DNA from: Enterococcus_K sp051713825 | GTDB lineage: Bacteria; Bacillota; Bacilli; Lactobacillales; Enterococcaceae | Length of the DNA stretch: 64,000 bases | Assembly: GCF_051713825.1 (NCBI RefSeq) | Contig: NZ_JBIOQR010000001.1 | Location: forward strand, 1,550,001-1,614,000 | Direction of reading: 5' to 3' | Shown: in pieces, positions 36,050 through 43,888 of the stretch | Position numbering within the stretch: the stretch's first letter is position 1 | Layout of the letters: every line of letters starts with the position of its first letter | The notes under the pieces: generated by a model | The model's input: only the letters and a program-made list of their open reading frames with translations | Told to the model about the DNA's origin: nothing | Database searches by the model: none | Translations under genes and position numbers: made by a program

Positions 36050-36058
36050 TGTTATAAT
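36050..36058 (+). promoter_or_regulatory. extended -10 promoter of the ACT/UPF0210 operon
   Basis: TGTTATAAT, 28 bp upstream of the ACT-domain ATG. No good -35 is visible. Confidence 0.5.
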
Positions 36059-36085
36059 TAGAAAAAGATTAGAGGAGGAAAAGAA

Positions 36086-36355
36086 ATGCGTGCTATTTTA
36101 ACTGTAGTGGGAAAAGACAAAATTGGGATTGTCGCTGGCGTAAGTCAAGAATTAGCTAGTTTACAGCTCAATATTTTAGATGTTTCACAAACGATTATGG
36201 AGGATTATTTTACAATGATGATGGTGCTTTCTTTGGAAAAGACGACTCTTTCATTTGAAAAAATTCGTGAGCGTCTGAATAGCTTGGGTGAATCACTAGG
36301 TGTAACGATTCAAATTCAAAACGAAGAAATTTTTAATACCATGCATAAATTATAG
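36086..36355 (+). CDS. ACT domain protein (UPF0237)
   Basis: 89-aa single ACT domain (MRAILTVVGKDKIGIVAGVSQELA), the ligand-binding fold of GcvR-like regulators that usually bind amino acids. It is paired 15 bp upstream of the UPF0210 gene, an arrangement conserved across Firmicutes, archaea and others. The function of the pair is unknown; the ACT protein presumably senses an amino acid for its partner. SD GAGGAGG. Confidence 0.88.
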   Translation: MRAILTVVGKDKIGIVAGVSQELASLQLNILDVSQTIMEDYFTMMMVLSLEKTTLSFEKIRERLNSLGESLGVTIQIQNEEIFNTMHKL

Positions 36356-36370
36356 AAAGGGGCAGGCTTA

Positions 36371-37714
36371 ATGGAAACGAATCAAATTTTAGAAACGATC
36401 CGAATGATTGAAGAAGAACATTTGGACATTCGTACAATTACAATGGGTATTTCTCTTTTAGATTGTATTGATAGCGATAGTCAGAAGGCGTGTCAAAAAA
36501 TTTATGATAAAATTACTCGTTTAGCAAAAAATTTAGTCTCTGTTGGTGAACAAATTGAGGCAGAATATGGGATTCCTATTATCAATAAACGAATTTCTGT
36601 GACTCCTATTGCATTGATTGCAGCAGCGAGTGAGGAAACGGACTATGTGATGTATGCGAAAACTTTGGATAAAGCGGCTAAAGCGGTGGGCGTGAACTTT
36701 ATTGGTGGGTTTAGTGCACTTGTCGAAAAAGGCTATCAGCAGGGTGATGAAATTTTGATTGATTCGATTCCACGTGCGTTAGCAGAAACAAATTTTGTGT
36801 GTTCTTCTGTGAACATTGGTTCCACTCGTTCAGGAATTAATATGGATGCAGTTGGACATATGGGTCGTATCATCAAAGAAACGGCCGAACAATCGGATAT
36901 GGGCTGCGCAAAACTAGTCGTATTTGCGAATGCAGTGGAAGATAATCCTTTTATGGCTGGGGCCTTTCATGGTGTTGGAGAAGCGGATTGCGTGATTAAC
37001 GTGGGAGTCAGTGGTCCTGGTGTAGTCAAACGCGCGTTAGAAAAAGTCAAAGGAGAACCGTTTGACGTGGTTGCTGAAGTGGTGAAACAAACGGCATTCA
37101 AAATTACTCGGATGGGCCAAATGGTTGGGCGAATTGCCTCTGAGCGATTGGGTGTTGCGTTTGGAATAGTTGATTTATCCTTAGCGCCAACGCCAGCTGT
37201 TGGTGATAGTGTCGCATACATATTGGAAGAAATGGGGCTTGAGTCAGTCGGAACTCATGGCACAACGGCTGCTTTGGCTCTTTTAAATGATGCGGTCAAA
37301 AAAGGCGGTGTCATGGCTTGTAATCACGTCGGTGGATTGTCAGGTGCGTTTATCCCAGTTTCTGAAGATGCGGGAATGATTGAGGCCGTGAATAATGGCG
37401 CTTTAAATTTGGAAAAACTTGAAGCGATGACTGCGATTTGTTCCGTTGGTTTAGATATGATCGCGATTCCTGGAGAGACACCAGCTGAAACGATTGCAGC
37501 GATGATTGCAGATGAAGCAGCAATTGGTGTGATTAATCATAAAACGACGGCCGTAAGAATTATTCCCGCTAAAGACACAAATGTAGGAGATATGGTAGAA
37601 TTTGGAGGGCTTCTTGGTCGTGCACCGGTTATGAAAGTGAATGACTATGGATCAGAAGCGTTCATTTTACGTGGAGGGCGGATACCTGCACCTATCCACT
37701 CGTTCAAAAATTAG
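36371..37714 (+). CDS. UPF0210 / PFL-family protein
   Basis: 447 aa, related in fold to the pyruvate-formate-lyase superfamily (family PF05167). Typical stretches: IRTITMGISLLDCIDSD, NIGSTRSGINMDAVGHMGR and VINVGVSGPGVVKRAL. Function is not established. The conserved ACT partner suggests an amino-acid-related reaction or regulation. Length and both termini look complete. A HAD phosphatase follows with a GTG start 10 bp downstream. Confidence 0.88.
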   Translation: METNQILETIRMIEEEHLDIRTITMGISLLDCIDSDSQKACQKIYDKITRLAKNLVSVGEQIEAEYGIPIINKRISVTPIALIAAASEETDYVMYAKTLDKAAKAVGVNFIGGFSALVEKGYQQGDEILIDSIPRALAETNFVCSSVNIGSTRSGINMDAVGHMGRIIKETAEQSDMGCAKLVVFANAVEDNPFMAGAFHGVGEADCVINVGVSGPGVVKRALEKVKGEPFDVVAEVVKQTAFKITRMGQMVGRIASERLGVAFGIVDLSLAPTPAVGDSVAYILEEMGLESVGTHGTTAALALLNDAVKKGGVMACNHVGGLSGAFIPVSEDAGMIEAVNNGALNLEKLEAMTAICSVGLDMIAIPGETPAETIAAMIADEAAIGVINHKTTAVRIIPAKDTNVGDMVEFGGLLGRAPVMKVNDYGSEAFILRGGRIPAPIHSFKN

Positions 37715-37724
37715 GGGGAATTTT

Positions 37725-38348
37725 GTGTTAAAGGCATTTATTTGGGATTTTGACGGAACATTGTATGATACTTATCCAGTAATGGTGGATGCAGTGGAAC
37801 GAACCTTGTCAGATTACGGGTTTACAGCTGATAAGGAAATGATTTATAAAGTAATGAAACAACGCTCAACGAAAGAACTGCGGGAGAGATATTCGTTGAC
37901 TGACGAACAATTTTCGCCGAAGTTTCATGAGTATGAAGCAGCGGACCAACGCGTATCTCCGCCTTTTGTGGAAACAAAAGAAGTCTTGGAAAGAATTGTC
38001 AAAAATGGCGGACAAAATTATATTTTAACGCATCGAGGAACGGCATCGACTTGGGACTTATTAAAACAAGATGGACTGGATACGTTGGTTGAAGAAGTAA
38101 TCGGCCTAGATATGGATTTTCCACGAAAACCTGATCCGACTTCTTTAAACTTTCTGATAGAAAAATATGGGTTATCACGGGAAGAAACGATTATGGTTGG
38201 TGACCGAAAATTAGATATTGATGCGGGAATAAATGCCAAAATAGCGACCTGTTTATTTGATATTGACCACTTTTTAGGTGCAATTGAAGCGACTTATGTG
38301 GTTCATAATTTGAAAGATATTTTAGGATTGTCGCAAATGGACAAATAA
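37725..38348 (+). CDS. HAD-superfamily phosphatase (PGP/Gph-like)
   Basis: 207 aa. Motif I is DFDGTLYDT near the N-terminus (nucleophile Asp), motif II YILTHRG, and motifs III/IV KPDPTSLNFL and GDRKLDIDAG. The cap domain is of the C1 phosphoglycolate-phosphatase type. The GTG at 37725 with TTAGGGGG upstream is the start; the frame opens earlier at 37641 inside the UPF0210 gene, but that extension is not plausible. Substrate unknown. Probably cotranscribed with the ACT/UPF0210 pair. Confidence 0.85.
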   Translation: MLKAFIWDFDGTLYDTYPVMVDAVERTLSDYGFTADKEMIYKVMKQRSTKELRERYSLTDEQFSPKFHEYEAADQRVSPPFVETKEVLERIVKNGGQNYILTHRGTASTWDLLKQDGLDTLVEEVIGLDMDFPRKPDPTSLNFLIEKYGLSREETIMVGDRKLDIDAGINAKIATCLFDIDHFLGAIEATYVVHNLKDILGLSQMDK

Positions 38349-38368
38349 ATCCTGCTGGAACAACGAAG

Positions 38369-38396
38369 CTAGGTGGACGCTCCATCTAGTTTTTTT
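38369..38396 (+). terminator. intrinsic terminator after the HAD gene
   Basis: Perfect 9-bp stem CTAGGTGGA/TCCATCTAG with a three-base loop and seven T. Confidence 0.85.
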
Positions 38397-38487
38397 ACGT
38401 AATCTTATTTTACAAAAGAAAATTCGGATAAAACCACTTGTTATTTTAAAAAATATGCTATAATTCTCAAGAAGGAGTGTGATTTTT

Positions 38488-38877
38488 GTGGAATTAAAAA
38501 GACACAAAGAAATCGTTGAAGCGTTTCACTTTGATAAACGAAATCCTGAAGTGGAAGTTGAGACAGAATTAAAGGTTGGTTTTGCCCCTTTAACATCAAG
38601 CGATTCTGATTATCCAAAAGAAAACAGCATCATTGGAGTCAGATTAGAATTTAAAATTGTATTTGAGGAGTTTATTCTTACAGGTGCAGTTAGTCAAGTG
38701 AATCATTTTATTAACCAAAAGATTGATAATCAAGAAGATTTAACACAAGAAGAAGCAGATGAATTGGTGGCTCCTTTGTTTGACATCGTTAAGCGTATGA
38801 CTTATGAAATCACTGAGATTGCTTTGGATCAGCCTGGTGTTGAATTAAACTTTCAATCACAACAAAAACCAGAGTAG
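38488..38877 (+). CDS. DUF1149 family protein
   Basis: 129 aa, SecB-like small protein family of Lactobacillales. Start is the GTG at 38488, since the GTG at 38479 lies within the AAGGAGTGTG ribosome site. The sequence is beta-strand-rich with an acidic C-terminus (DELVAPLFDIVKRMTYEITEIALDQPG). Function is not characterised; the fold resemblance to SecB is family knowledge, not visible here. Confidence 0.75.
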   Translation: MELKRHKEIVEAFHFDKRNPEVEVETELKVGFAPLTSSDSDYPKENSIIGVRLEFKIVFEEFILTGAVSQVNHFINQKIDNQEDLTQEEADELVAPLFDIVKRMTYEITEIALDQPGVELNFQSQQKPE

Positions 38878-38925
38878 GTCTCTTAATTAGAGAGCATTTC
38901 CCTACATGATATGCTGAAATTAACT

Positions 38926-38970
38926 AGCTTAGCGTATGGATCATCACTGATCGATGCGCTAAGCTTTTCT
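38926..38970 (+). terminator. intrinsic terminator after the DUF1149 gene
   Basis: AGCTTAGCG (38926-38934) pairs with CGCTAAGCT (38957-38965), then TTTCTTT. Confidence 0.75.
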
Positions 38971-38984
38971 TTACCCTTGAATTT

Positions 38985-39005
38985 GTGATAGCTTTAAACT
39001 ATCAC
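38985..39005. promoter_or_regulatory. palindrome upstream of tcyP (possible operator)
   Basis: Perfect 7-bp arms GTGATAG/CTATCAC around CTTTAAA, 193 bp upstream of tcyP in an otherwise featureless AT-rich gap. It could be a regulator site or part of a leader; no family can be named. Confidence 0.35.
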
Positions 39006-39197
39006 AGAGCGAACATCTATATGAGAAAAAGAAGCAAAATATTCCCTAAATTTACTTATTTAAAGTAAACTAGTACTATCATAAAGAATTCGAATGTACG
39101 GAATTTTTTAAGTGTACTGTTGAAGAATAGTCACTGAGGAACCTTTACTTCCTATGATGGACTTGTCATTCATAAAAATTTTAAAGGAGGAAATGAA

Positions 39198-40589
39198 ATG
39201 ACAACACTCATCACTGTTTTAGTGGTTCTGATTTTTGCAGTATTCATTTACGGCTTCTATCAGTTACAAAAACGTCATGCAAAATTCTCAACACGAGTTT
39301 TCTCTGCATTAGGCGTAGGTATTATTTTTGGATTGTTAATCCAACTAATTTTAGGAACAAAAAGTACGGCTACGGTCCAAGCAATGGAATGGATTGGTAT
39401 TGTTGGGAATGGGTATGTTGCTTTCTTACAAATGCTGATTATGCCCTTGGTTTTTGTTTCAATCGTCGGAGCTTTTACAAAAATGAAGGTTTCAGAAAAA
39501 TTAGGAAAGATTAGCGCATCTGTTTTGGCAACGTTACTCGGAACAACTGCTGTCGCTGCTTTAATCGGTATTGGAACGACCTTATTGTTCGGTTTGCAGG
39601 GAGCAACGTTTACTGAGGGAACAGCTGAAACGGCTCGAATTGCTGAATTAGCTACACGACAAGAAACGGTCGAAAACTTATCAATTCCGCAACAAATTCT
39701 GTCATTTATTCCCAAAAATGTATTTGCTGATTTTGCCGGTACGCGAGCAACCAGTACGATTGGTGTCGTGATATTCGCGGCTTTCGTTGGTGTCGCTTAT
39801 CTTGGCATTAAACGAAAAGCACCAAAAGAAGCGGAATTTTTCGCTAATCTGATTGATAGTTTATACAAATTAACCATGAGAATCGTAACGCTTGTCTTGC
39901 GTTTAACGCCTTACGGGGTCTTAGCCTTAATGACCAATGTTATGGCTACAAGTGATTTTGCAGCGATTGTAAACCTTGGAAAATTCGTGCTTGCTTCATA
40001 TACGGCATTAATTCTTGTCTTAATCGTTCATTCACTTGTTTTATTATCGGTCAGAGTCAGTCCCATCACGTATTTCAAAAAAGCTTTCCCCGTTTTGAGT
40101 TTTGCTTTCACTTCACGTTCAAGTGCTGGGGCATTACCTTTAAATATTGAAACACAAACAAAAGCTTTAGGAGTAGATGAAGCGACAGCAAACTTTGCTG
40201 GAAGCTTTGGCTTATCCATTGGGCAAAACGGTTGTGCGGGTGTTTATCCTGCGATGCTAGCCACTATTGTCGCACCAACAGTCGGCATTAACGTCTTTAG
40301 TTTAGAATTTATTTTAATGTTGGTCGCAGTCGTTACCATCAGCTCATTCGGTGTTGCAGGTGTCGGTGGTGGGGCAACATTTGCTTCACTTATCGTTCTA
40401 GGCTCGATGAATTTACCAGTAGCGATTGTCGGTTTAGTCATCTCTGTTGAACCACTTATTGATATGGCAAGAACTGCTGTCAATGTTAGTGACAGCATGT
40501 TAGCCGGTGTCGTTACAAGTAGTCACATCAAAGAACTCGATCGAGAAACACTCAATGACAGAAGTAAACTCATTGACGTTCAAGCATAA
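39198..40589 (+). CDS. tcyP: L-cystine:sodium/proton symporter
   Basis: 463-aa DAACS-family carrier, the same length as B. subtilis TcyP. It starts TTLITVLVVLIFAVFIYGFY and carries RVFSALGVGIIFGLLIQLIL, the re-entrant loop segment SSAGALPLNIETQTKALG and the hairpin-2 region SFGVAGVGGGATFASLIVLG. About eight membrane helices. TcyP rather than a glutamate carrier is supported by the N-terminal sequence and the overall length. AAAGGAGG precedes the ATG. Confidence 0.87.
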   Translation: MTTLITVLVVLIFAVFIYGFYQLQKRHAKFSTRVFSALGVGIIFGLLIQLILGTKSTATVQAMEWIGIVGNGYVAFLQMLIMPLVFVSIVGAFTKMKVSEKLGKISASVLATLLGTTAVAALIGIGTTLLFGLQGATFTEGTAETARIAELATRQETVENLSIPQQILSFIPKNVFADFAGTRATSTIGVVIFAAFVGVAYLGIKRKAPKEAEFFANLIDSLYKLTMRIVTLVLRLTPYGVLALMTNVMATSDFAAIVNLGKFVLASYTALILVLIVHSLVLLSVRVSPITYFKKAFPVLSFAFTSRSSAGALPLNIETQTKALGVDEATANFAGSFGLSIGQNGCAGVYPAMLATIVAPTVGINVFSLEFILMLVAVVTISSFGVAGVGGGATFASLIVLGSMNLPVAIVGLVISVEPLIDMARTAVNVSDSMLAGVVTSSHIKELDRETLNDRSKLIDVQA

Positions 40590-40668
40590 AAAATAAATAA
40601 AATAAGAAACAAAAAAATAATACAACTCTCGAATAAAGTCAAGGTCTAACCAACCTTGGCTTTGTTCT

Positions 40669-41160
40669 GTCAGTTCTACTTGTACAAGACCTTTTAGTTG
40701 CCAGTCCCACTTTTGTAGGAATATCTAGTGGGATGGTAAGCGCAGTGCGATAAGAGTGAAATGTTTCATTTCACTACCGTACCTCAGCACTAGCAAGAAT
40801 GGTAGGCGTAGACCGATAGTTATGAAATGGAACATTTCATTCCCTTTAGTAGGTCCTAGCTGCCAATGTCGGTTATGCATAACCTTATTGACAGGATGGT
40901 AGGCGTGAGGCGATAAAGCAAAATGGCACATTTTGCCTCCTTACCTTAGCCTTAGCTGCCAGTTCTACTTGTACAAGACCTTTTAGTTGCCAGTCCCACT
41001 TTTGTAGGACCATCTAGTGAGATGGTAAGCGTAGACCGATAGTTATGAAATAGAACATTTCATTCCCTTTAGTAGGTCCTAGCTGCCAGTGTCGGTTATG
41101 CATAACCTTATTGATATGATGGTATGTGTGGTGCGATAAAGCAAAATGGCATATTTTGCC
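40669..41160. repeat. tandem array of conserved hairpins
   Basis: Non-coding array between tcyP and the VOC gene. Five copies of a GATGGTARGCG...CGATA motif (about 40733, 40798, 40894, 41010, 41118) are each followed by a hairpin: 40755-40775, 40822-40840, 40918-40936, 41045-41063 and 41141-41159. The stems differ in sequence (GTGAAATG, ATGAAATG, GCAAAATG) but stay paired. Between them are TGCCAGT motifs with palindromes TTGTACAA and GGTTATGCATAACC. A larger block repeats at a distance of 289 bp (AGTTCTACTTGTACAAGACC at 40672 and 40961). Confidence 0.85.
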
Positions 41161-41276
41161 TCTTCCCTTTTATCCTGTTTTCTTTTGCATGAAGCTAGCT
41201 ATGCTAGTCATCTTTTGGTACACTGAGCAATGAACGAATGGAATCATTGTTTAACTTTTTAATTAGGAGTGAAGGT

Positions 41277-41648
41277 ATGTTTACAAATCAAATAAAAATT
41301 ATGCTTTATGTCGATGATGTAGAAGGCTCGGCTGAATTTTGGAAATCTTTAGGCTTTTATGAGTTTGAAAGACAAGAAATGGAAGGCACCTTAATTGTTG
41401 AGATTGGCTTGTCGGAATCGGCTGAGAGTCGGTTTGTTCTATATGATAGAAAGTTTATCGAAACGCATTCTCCTGAGGTGGCTTTGAATTCACCATCTAT
41501 CATGTTTGCTAGTGACGATATCGTCGCTTTGTATAAACGACTGCAAGAACAAGGAGTCGTAATGGGTGACTTAGTCAAGCTTGGTGAGGAAATGGTCTTT
41601 AACTTCTCTGATAACGATGGGAACTATTTTGCCGTTTCAGGAAAATAA
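41277..41648 (+). CDS. VOC-family (glyoxalase/bleomycin-resistance-like) protein
   Basis: 123 aa with one vicinal-oxygen-chelate fold: IKIMLYVDDVEGSAEFWKSLGF, a middle beta strand region, and ending MVFNFSDNDGNYFAVSGK. These proteins are metal-dependent lyases, dioxygenases or drug-binding proteins, and the specific function cannot be told. The ATG at 41277 follows AGGAGTGAAGG; the earlier start at 41238 has no site. It probably has its own promoter after the hairpin array. Confidence 0.8.
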   Translation: MFTNQIKIMLYVDDVEGSAEFWKSLGFYEFERQEMEGTLIVEIGLSESAESRFVLYDRKFIETHSPEVALNSPSIMFASDDIVALYKRLQEQGVVMGDLVKLGEEMVFNFSDNDGNYFAVSGK

Positions 41649-41682
41649 TCAAACAAATGTAGCTCTTCACAAATAATGGAAT

Positions 41683-41727
41683 GAACAGATGTTTTTCTAC
41701 AAATGAAAAACGTCTGTTCTTTATTTT
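41683..41727 (+). terminator. intrinsic terminator after the VOC gene
   Basis: GAACAGATGTTTTTC (41683-41697) pairs with GAAAAACGTCTGTTC (41705-41719), followed by TTTATTTT. Confidence 0.85.
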
Positions 41728-41902
41728 GGTAACAGTGGGTTTTATTTGTTTGCTGGTTCAAAACAGGTTTGCTCTGAAGGATTAGTCCACCGAAACTAGC
41801 GATTAAGAAGTTTTTTGTACTGGAATACACAAGCTAATACATGGTTTTCTCAAAAGGACTTTCCTATAATTAAGGAGATATTGATTAAAGGAGAGAAAAT
41901 TT

Positions 41903-42859
41903 ATGGATTATCGAGTACTACTTTACTATAATTATACGACAATTGAGGACCCAGAAGCCTTTGCAAAAGAACACTTGGCGTTTTGTAAAAGCTTGGATTT
42001 GAAAGGTCGTATTCTTGTGGCAAACGAAGGGATTAACGGCACCTTATCTGGTACGATTGAACATACAGAAAAATATATGGAAATGATGCACAATGATCCC
42101 CGATTTTCTGATACCTACTTTAAAATGGATCAAAGCCACGGTCATGCGTTTAAGAAAATGTTTGTTCGACCACGACCTGAGCTTGTTTCTTTAAAATTGG
42201 AAGATGATATCGATCCTCATGAATTGACGGGCCAATACTTGGAGCCAGAAGCATTTAAAGAAGCGATTCTTGATGAGGATACAGTTGTCATCGATGCTAG
42301 AAATGATTATGAATATGATTTAGGACATTTCAGAGGAGCGGTGCGTCCGGATATTCGTAGCTTCCGAGAATTACCTCAGTGGATTCGTGACAACAAAGAA
42401 CAGTTTATGGATAAACGAGTAGTTACTTACTGTACAGGAGGCATTCGTTGTGAAAAATTCTCTGGTTGGCTTGTTCGAGAAGGCTTTAAGGATGTTGCCC
42501 AACTTCATGGTGGAATTACAGCTTACGGAAAAGACCCCGCCACACAAGGTGAGCTTTGGGATGGAAAAATGTATGTTTTTGATGAACGAATCAGCGTAGA
42601 AATTAATTCCGTAGATAAACAAATCATCGGTCGTGATTGGTTTGATCAAACACCATGCGAACGCTACGTGAATTGTTCGAATCCAGAATGTAATCGCCAA
42701 ATTCTATGTTCTGAAGAAAATGAAGCCAAACATTTAGGTGGTTGTTCTTACGAATGTAGTGCGCATCCGCATAATCGTTATACACAAGCTCACGGAATTT
42801 CTGAAGAAGAAAAACGGAGCCGTCTAAAAGCTTTAAAAGATACAGTAACTATGAAATAG
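41903..42859 (+). CDS. trhO: tRNA uridine-34 hydroxylase (rhodanese family, UPF0176)
   Basis: 318 aa. An N-terminal acylphosphatase-like domain (RVLLYYNYTTIEDPEAFAKEH) is followed by a rhodanese domain with the active cysteine in VTYCTGGIRCEKFSGWL. A cysteine-rich C-terminal part (CERYVNCSNPECNRQILCSEEN) probably binds zinc. TrhO hydroxylates U34 of tRNAs as the first step to mo5U/cmo5U. Full length; SD AAAGGAGAG. Confidence 0.92.
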   Translation: MDYRVLLYYNYTTIEDPEAFAKEHLAFCKSLDLKGRILVANEGINGTLSGTIEHTEKYMEMMHNDPRFSDTYFKMDQSHGHAFKKMFVRPRPELVSLKLEDDIDPHELTGQYLEPEAFKEAILDEDTVVIDARNDYEYDLGHFRGAVRPDIRSFRELPQWIRDNKEQFMDKRVVTYCTGGIRCEKFSGWLVREGFKDVAQLHGGITAYGKDPATQGELWDGKMYVFDERISVEINSVDKQIIGRDWFDQTPCERYVNCSNPECNRQILCSEENEAKHLGGCSYECSAHPHNRYTQAHGISEEEKRSRLKALKDTVTMK

Positions 42860-42873
42860 AGAGCCGTATAACA

Positions 42874-42907
42874 AGGCTGGGCCAACTTAGGTTCAGCTTT
42901 TTTTGTC
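42874..42907 (+). terminator. intrinsic terminator after trhO
   Basis: AAGGCTGGGCCAA pairs (one bulge) with TTCAGCTT, followed by T-run. Confidence 0.6.
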
Positions 42908-42993
42908 CTTTGCAGTCGTTCCTTTATCTGATGTTTTTTCTTGATTTCTTTAAAACAGTTGACGTATAGTGAAGAGGTAGGAGGGGAAGTTTT

Positions 42994-43731
42994 ATGAAAC
43001 CTTATGTCTATACCATTAGTGATATTCACGGTGAATATGACTTGTTTAAACATCTGATTGACTATTTTGATCCCGAACTTCATCAGCTTGTGTTAATTGG
43101 GGATTTAAATGACCGTGGCGTTCGTTCCAAAGATGCCATGTTAATGGGCATGCAGCTGGCCAAAGAGTATGGCGCGATTTATTTAAGAGGCAATCATGAG
43201 GAATATTTCCTTGAGTTTTTGGTTTCTCCAGAGGATTGGGCAACTGCTTATTTTCGAAATGGTGGTAAAGAAACGATTGATAGTTTTTTGCACCAAGGGG
43301 CGACAGAAGAATATTCCCCAACAGAGATTTCAATGATGATTCGCAGTCGGTATCGTGAGCTGATTGACTTTCTTGTCGAGCGACCGTTATATTTTGAATG
43401 GAAAAACTACCTCTTTGTTCACGCTGGCGTGGATTTGTCGAAAAAAGATTGGCACAACACGAGCCCGCATGATTTTTTATGGATTCGTGAGCCCTTTCAT
43501 AAAGGGAAAAATAATACTGGAAAGACCATCGTTTTTGGTCATACAATCACCCCAATGCTCCATGGCGATATGCAGACAACCGATTTGTGGGTATCTGATC
43601 ATAAAATAGGAATTGATGGGGGCGCTGTTTTTGGAGGTTCTGTTCACGGAGTCATTTTTGACGAACAAGGAATCGTTCAGGATATTGAATATCAAAATAG
43701 GAAGGGACCTTGGCAACCGACGTATAATTAA
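42994..43731 (+). CDS. PPP-type metallophosphatase
   Basis: 245 aa with the full PPP signature: SDIHGEY, GDLNDRGVRSKD and RGNHEEYF, then HAGVD and FGHT further on. These residues bind the two-metal centre. Relatives act as Ser/Thr phosphatases or diadenosine-tetraphosphatase-like enzymes; the substrate is not clear. SD AGGAGGGG is 7 bases from the ATG. Single-gene unit between two terminators. Confidence 0.87.
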   Translation: MKPYVYTISDIHGEYDLFKHLIDYFDPELHQLVLIGDLNDRGVRSKDAMLMGMQLAKEYGAIYLRGNHEEYFLEFLVSPEDWATAYFRNGGKETIDSFLHQGATEEYSPTEISMMIRSRYRELIDFLVERPLYFEWKNYLFVHAGVDLSKKDWHNTSPHDFLWIREPFHKGKNNTGKTIVFGHTITPMLHGDMQTTDLWVSDHKIGIDGGAVFGGSVHGVIFDEQGIVQDIEYQNRKGPWQPTYN

Positions 43732-43775
43732 ATCCTTCATGATAAAAAAGGGGCCATTGGAAAGCCGACTCTAAG

Positions 43776-43823
43776 AAGTAAGTCTTCGTGTGCGCTACAG
43801 GCCTTAGCGAAGGCTTACTTTTT
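43776..43823 (+). terminator. intrinsic terminator after the phosphatase gene
   Basis: AAGTAAGTCTTCG (43776-43788) pairs with CGAAGGCTTACTT (43808-43820), one mismatch, then TTTTT. Confidence 0.8.
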
Positions 43824-43846
43824 CATCTGCATGGCAAAAAAATTTG

Positions 43847-43855
43847 TGGTAAAAT
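43847..43855 (+). promoter_or_regulatory. extended -10 promoter of tex
   Basis: TGGTAAAAT, 34 bp upstream of the tex ATG. Confidence 0.5.
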
Positions 43856-43888
43856 AAGCAAGTATGTATTGTAAAGTGAGGGAAAATT

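Noticed and set aside
40725..40931. 68-codon open frame on the minus strand inside the hairpin array
   Set aside because: Its peptide repeats follow the DNA repeats (for example FHFITIGLRLP-like units), and there is no ribosome site. It is a by-product of the array.
43046..43546. 166-codon frame antisense to the PPP-type phosphatase
   Set aside because: Shadow of a well-supported gene; unusual composition and no start signal.
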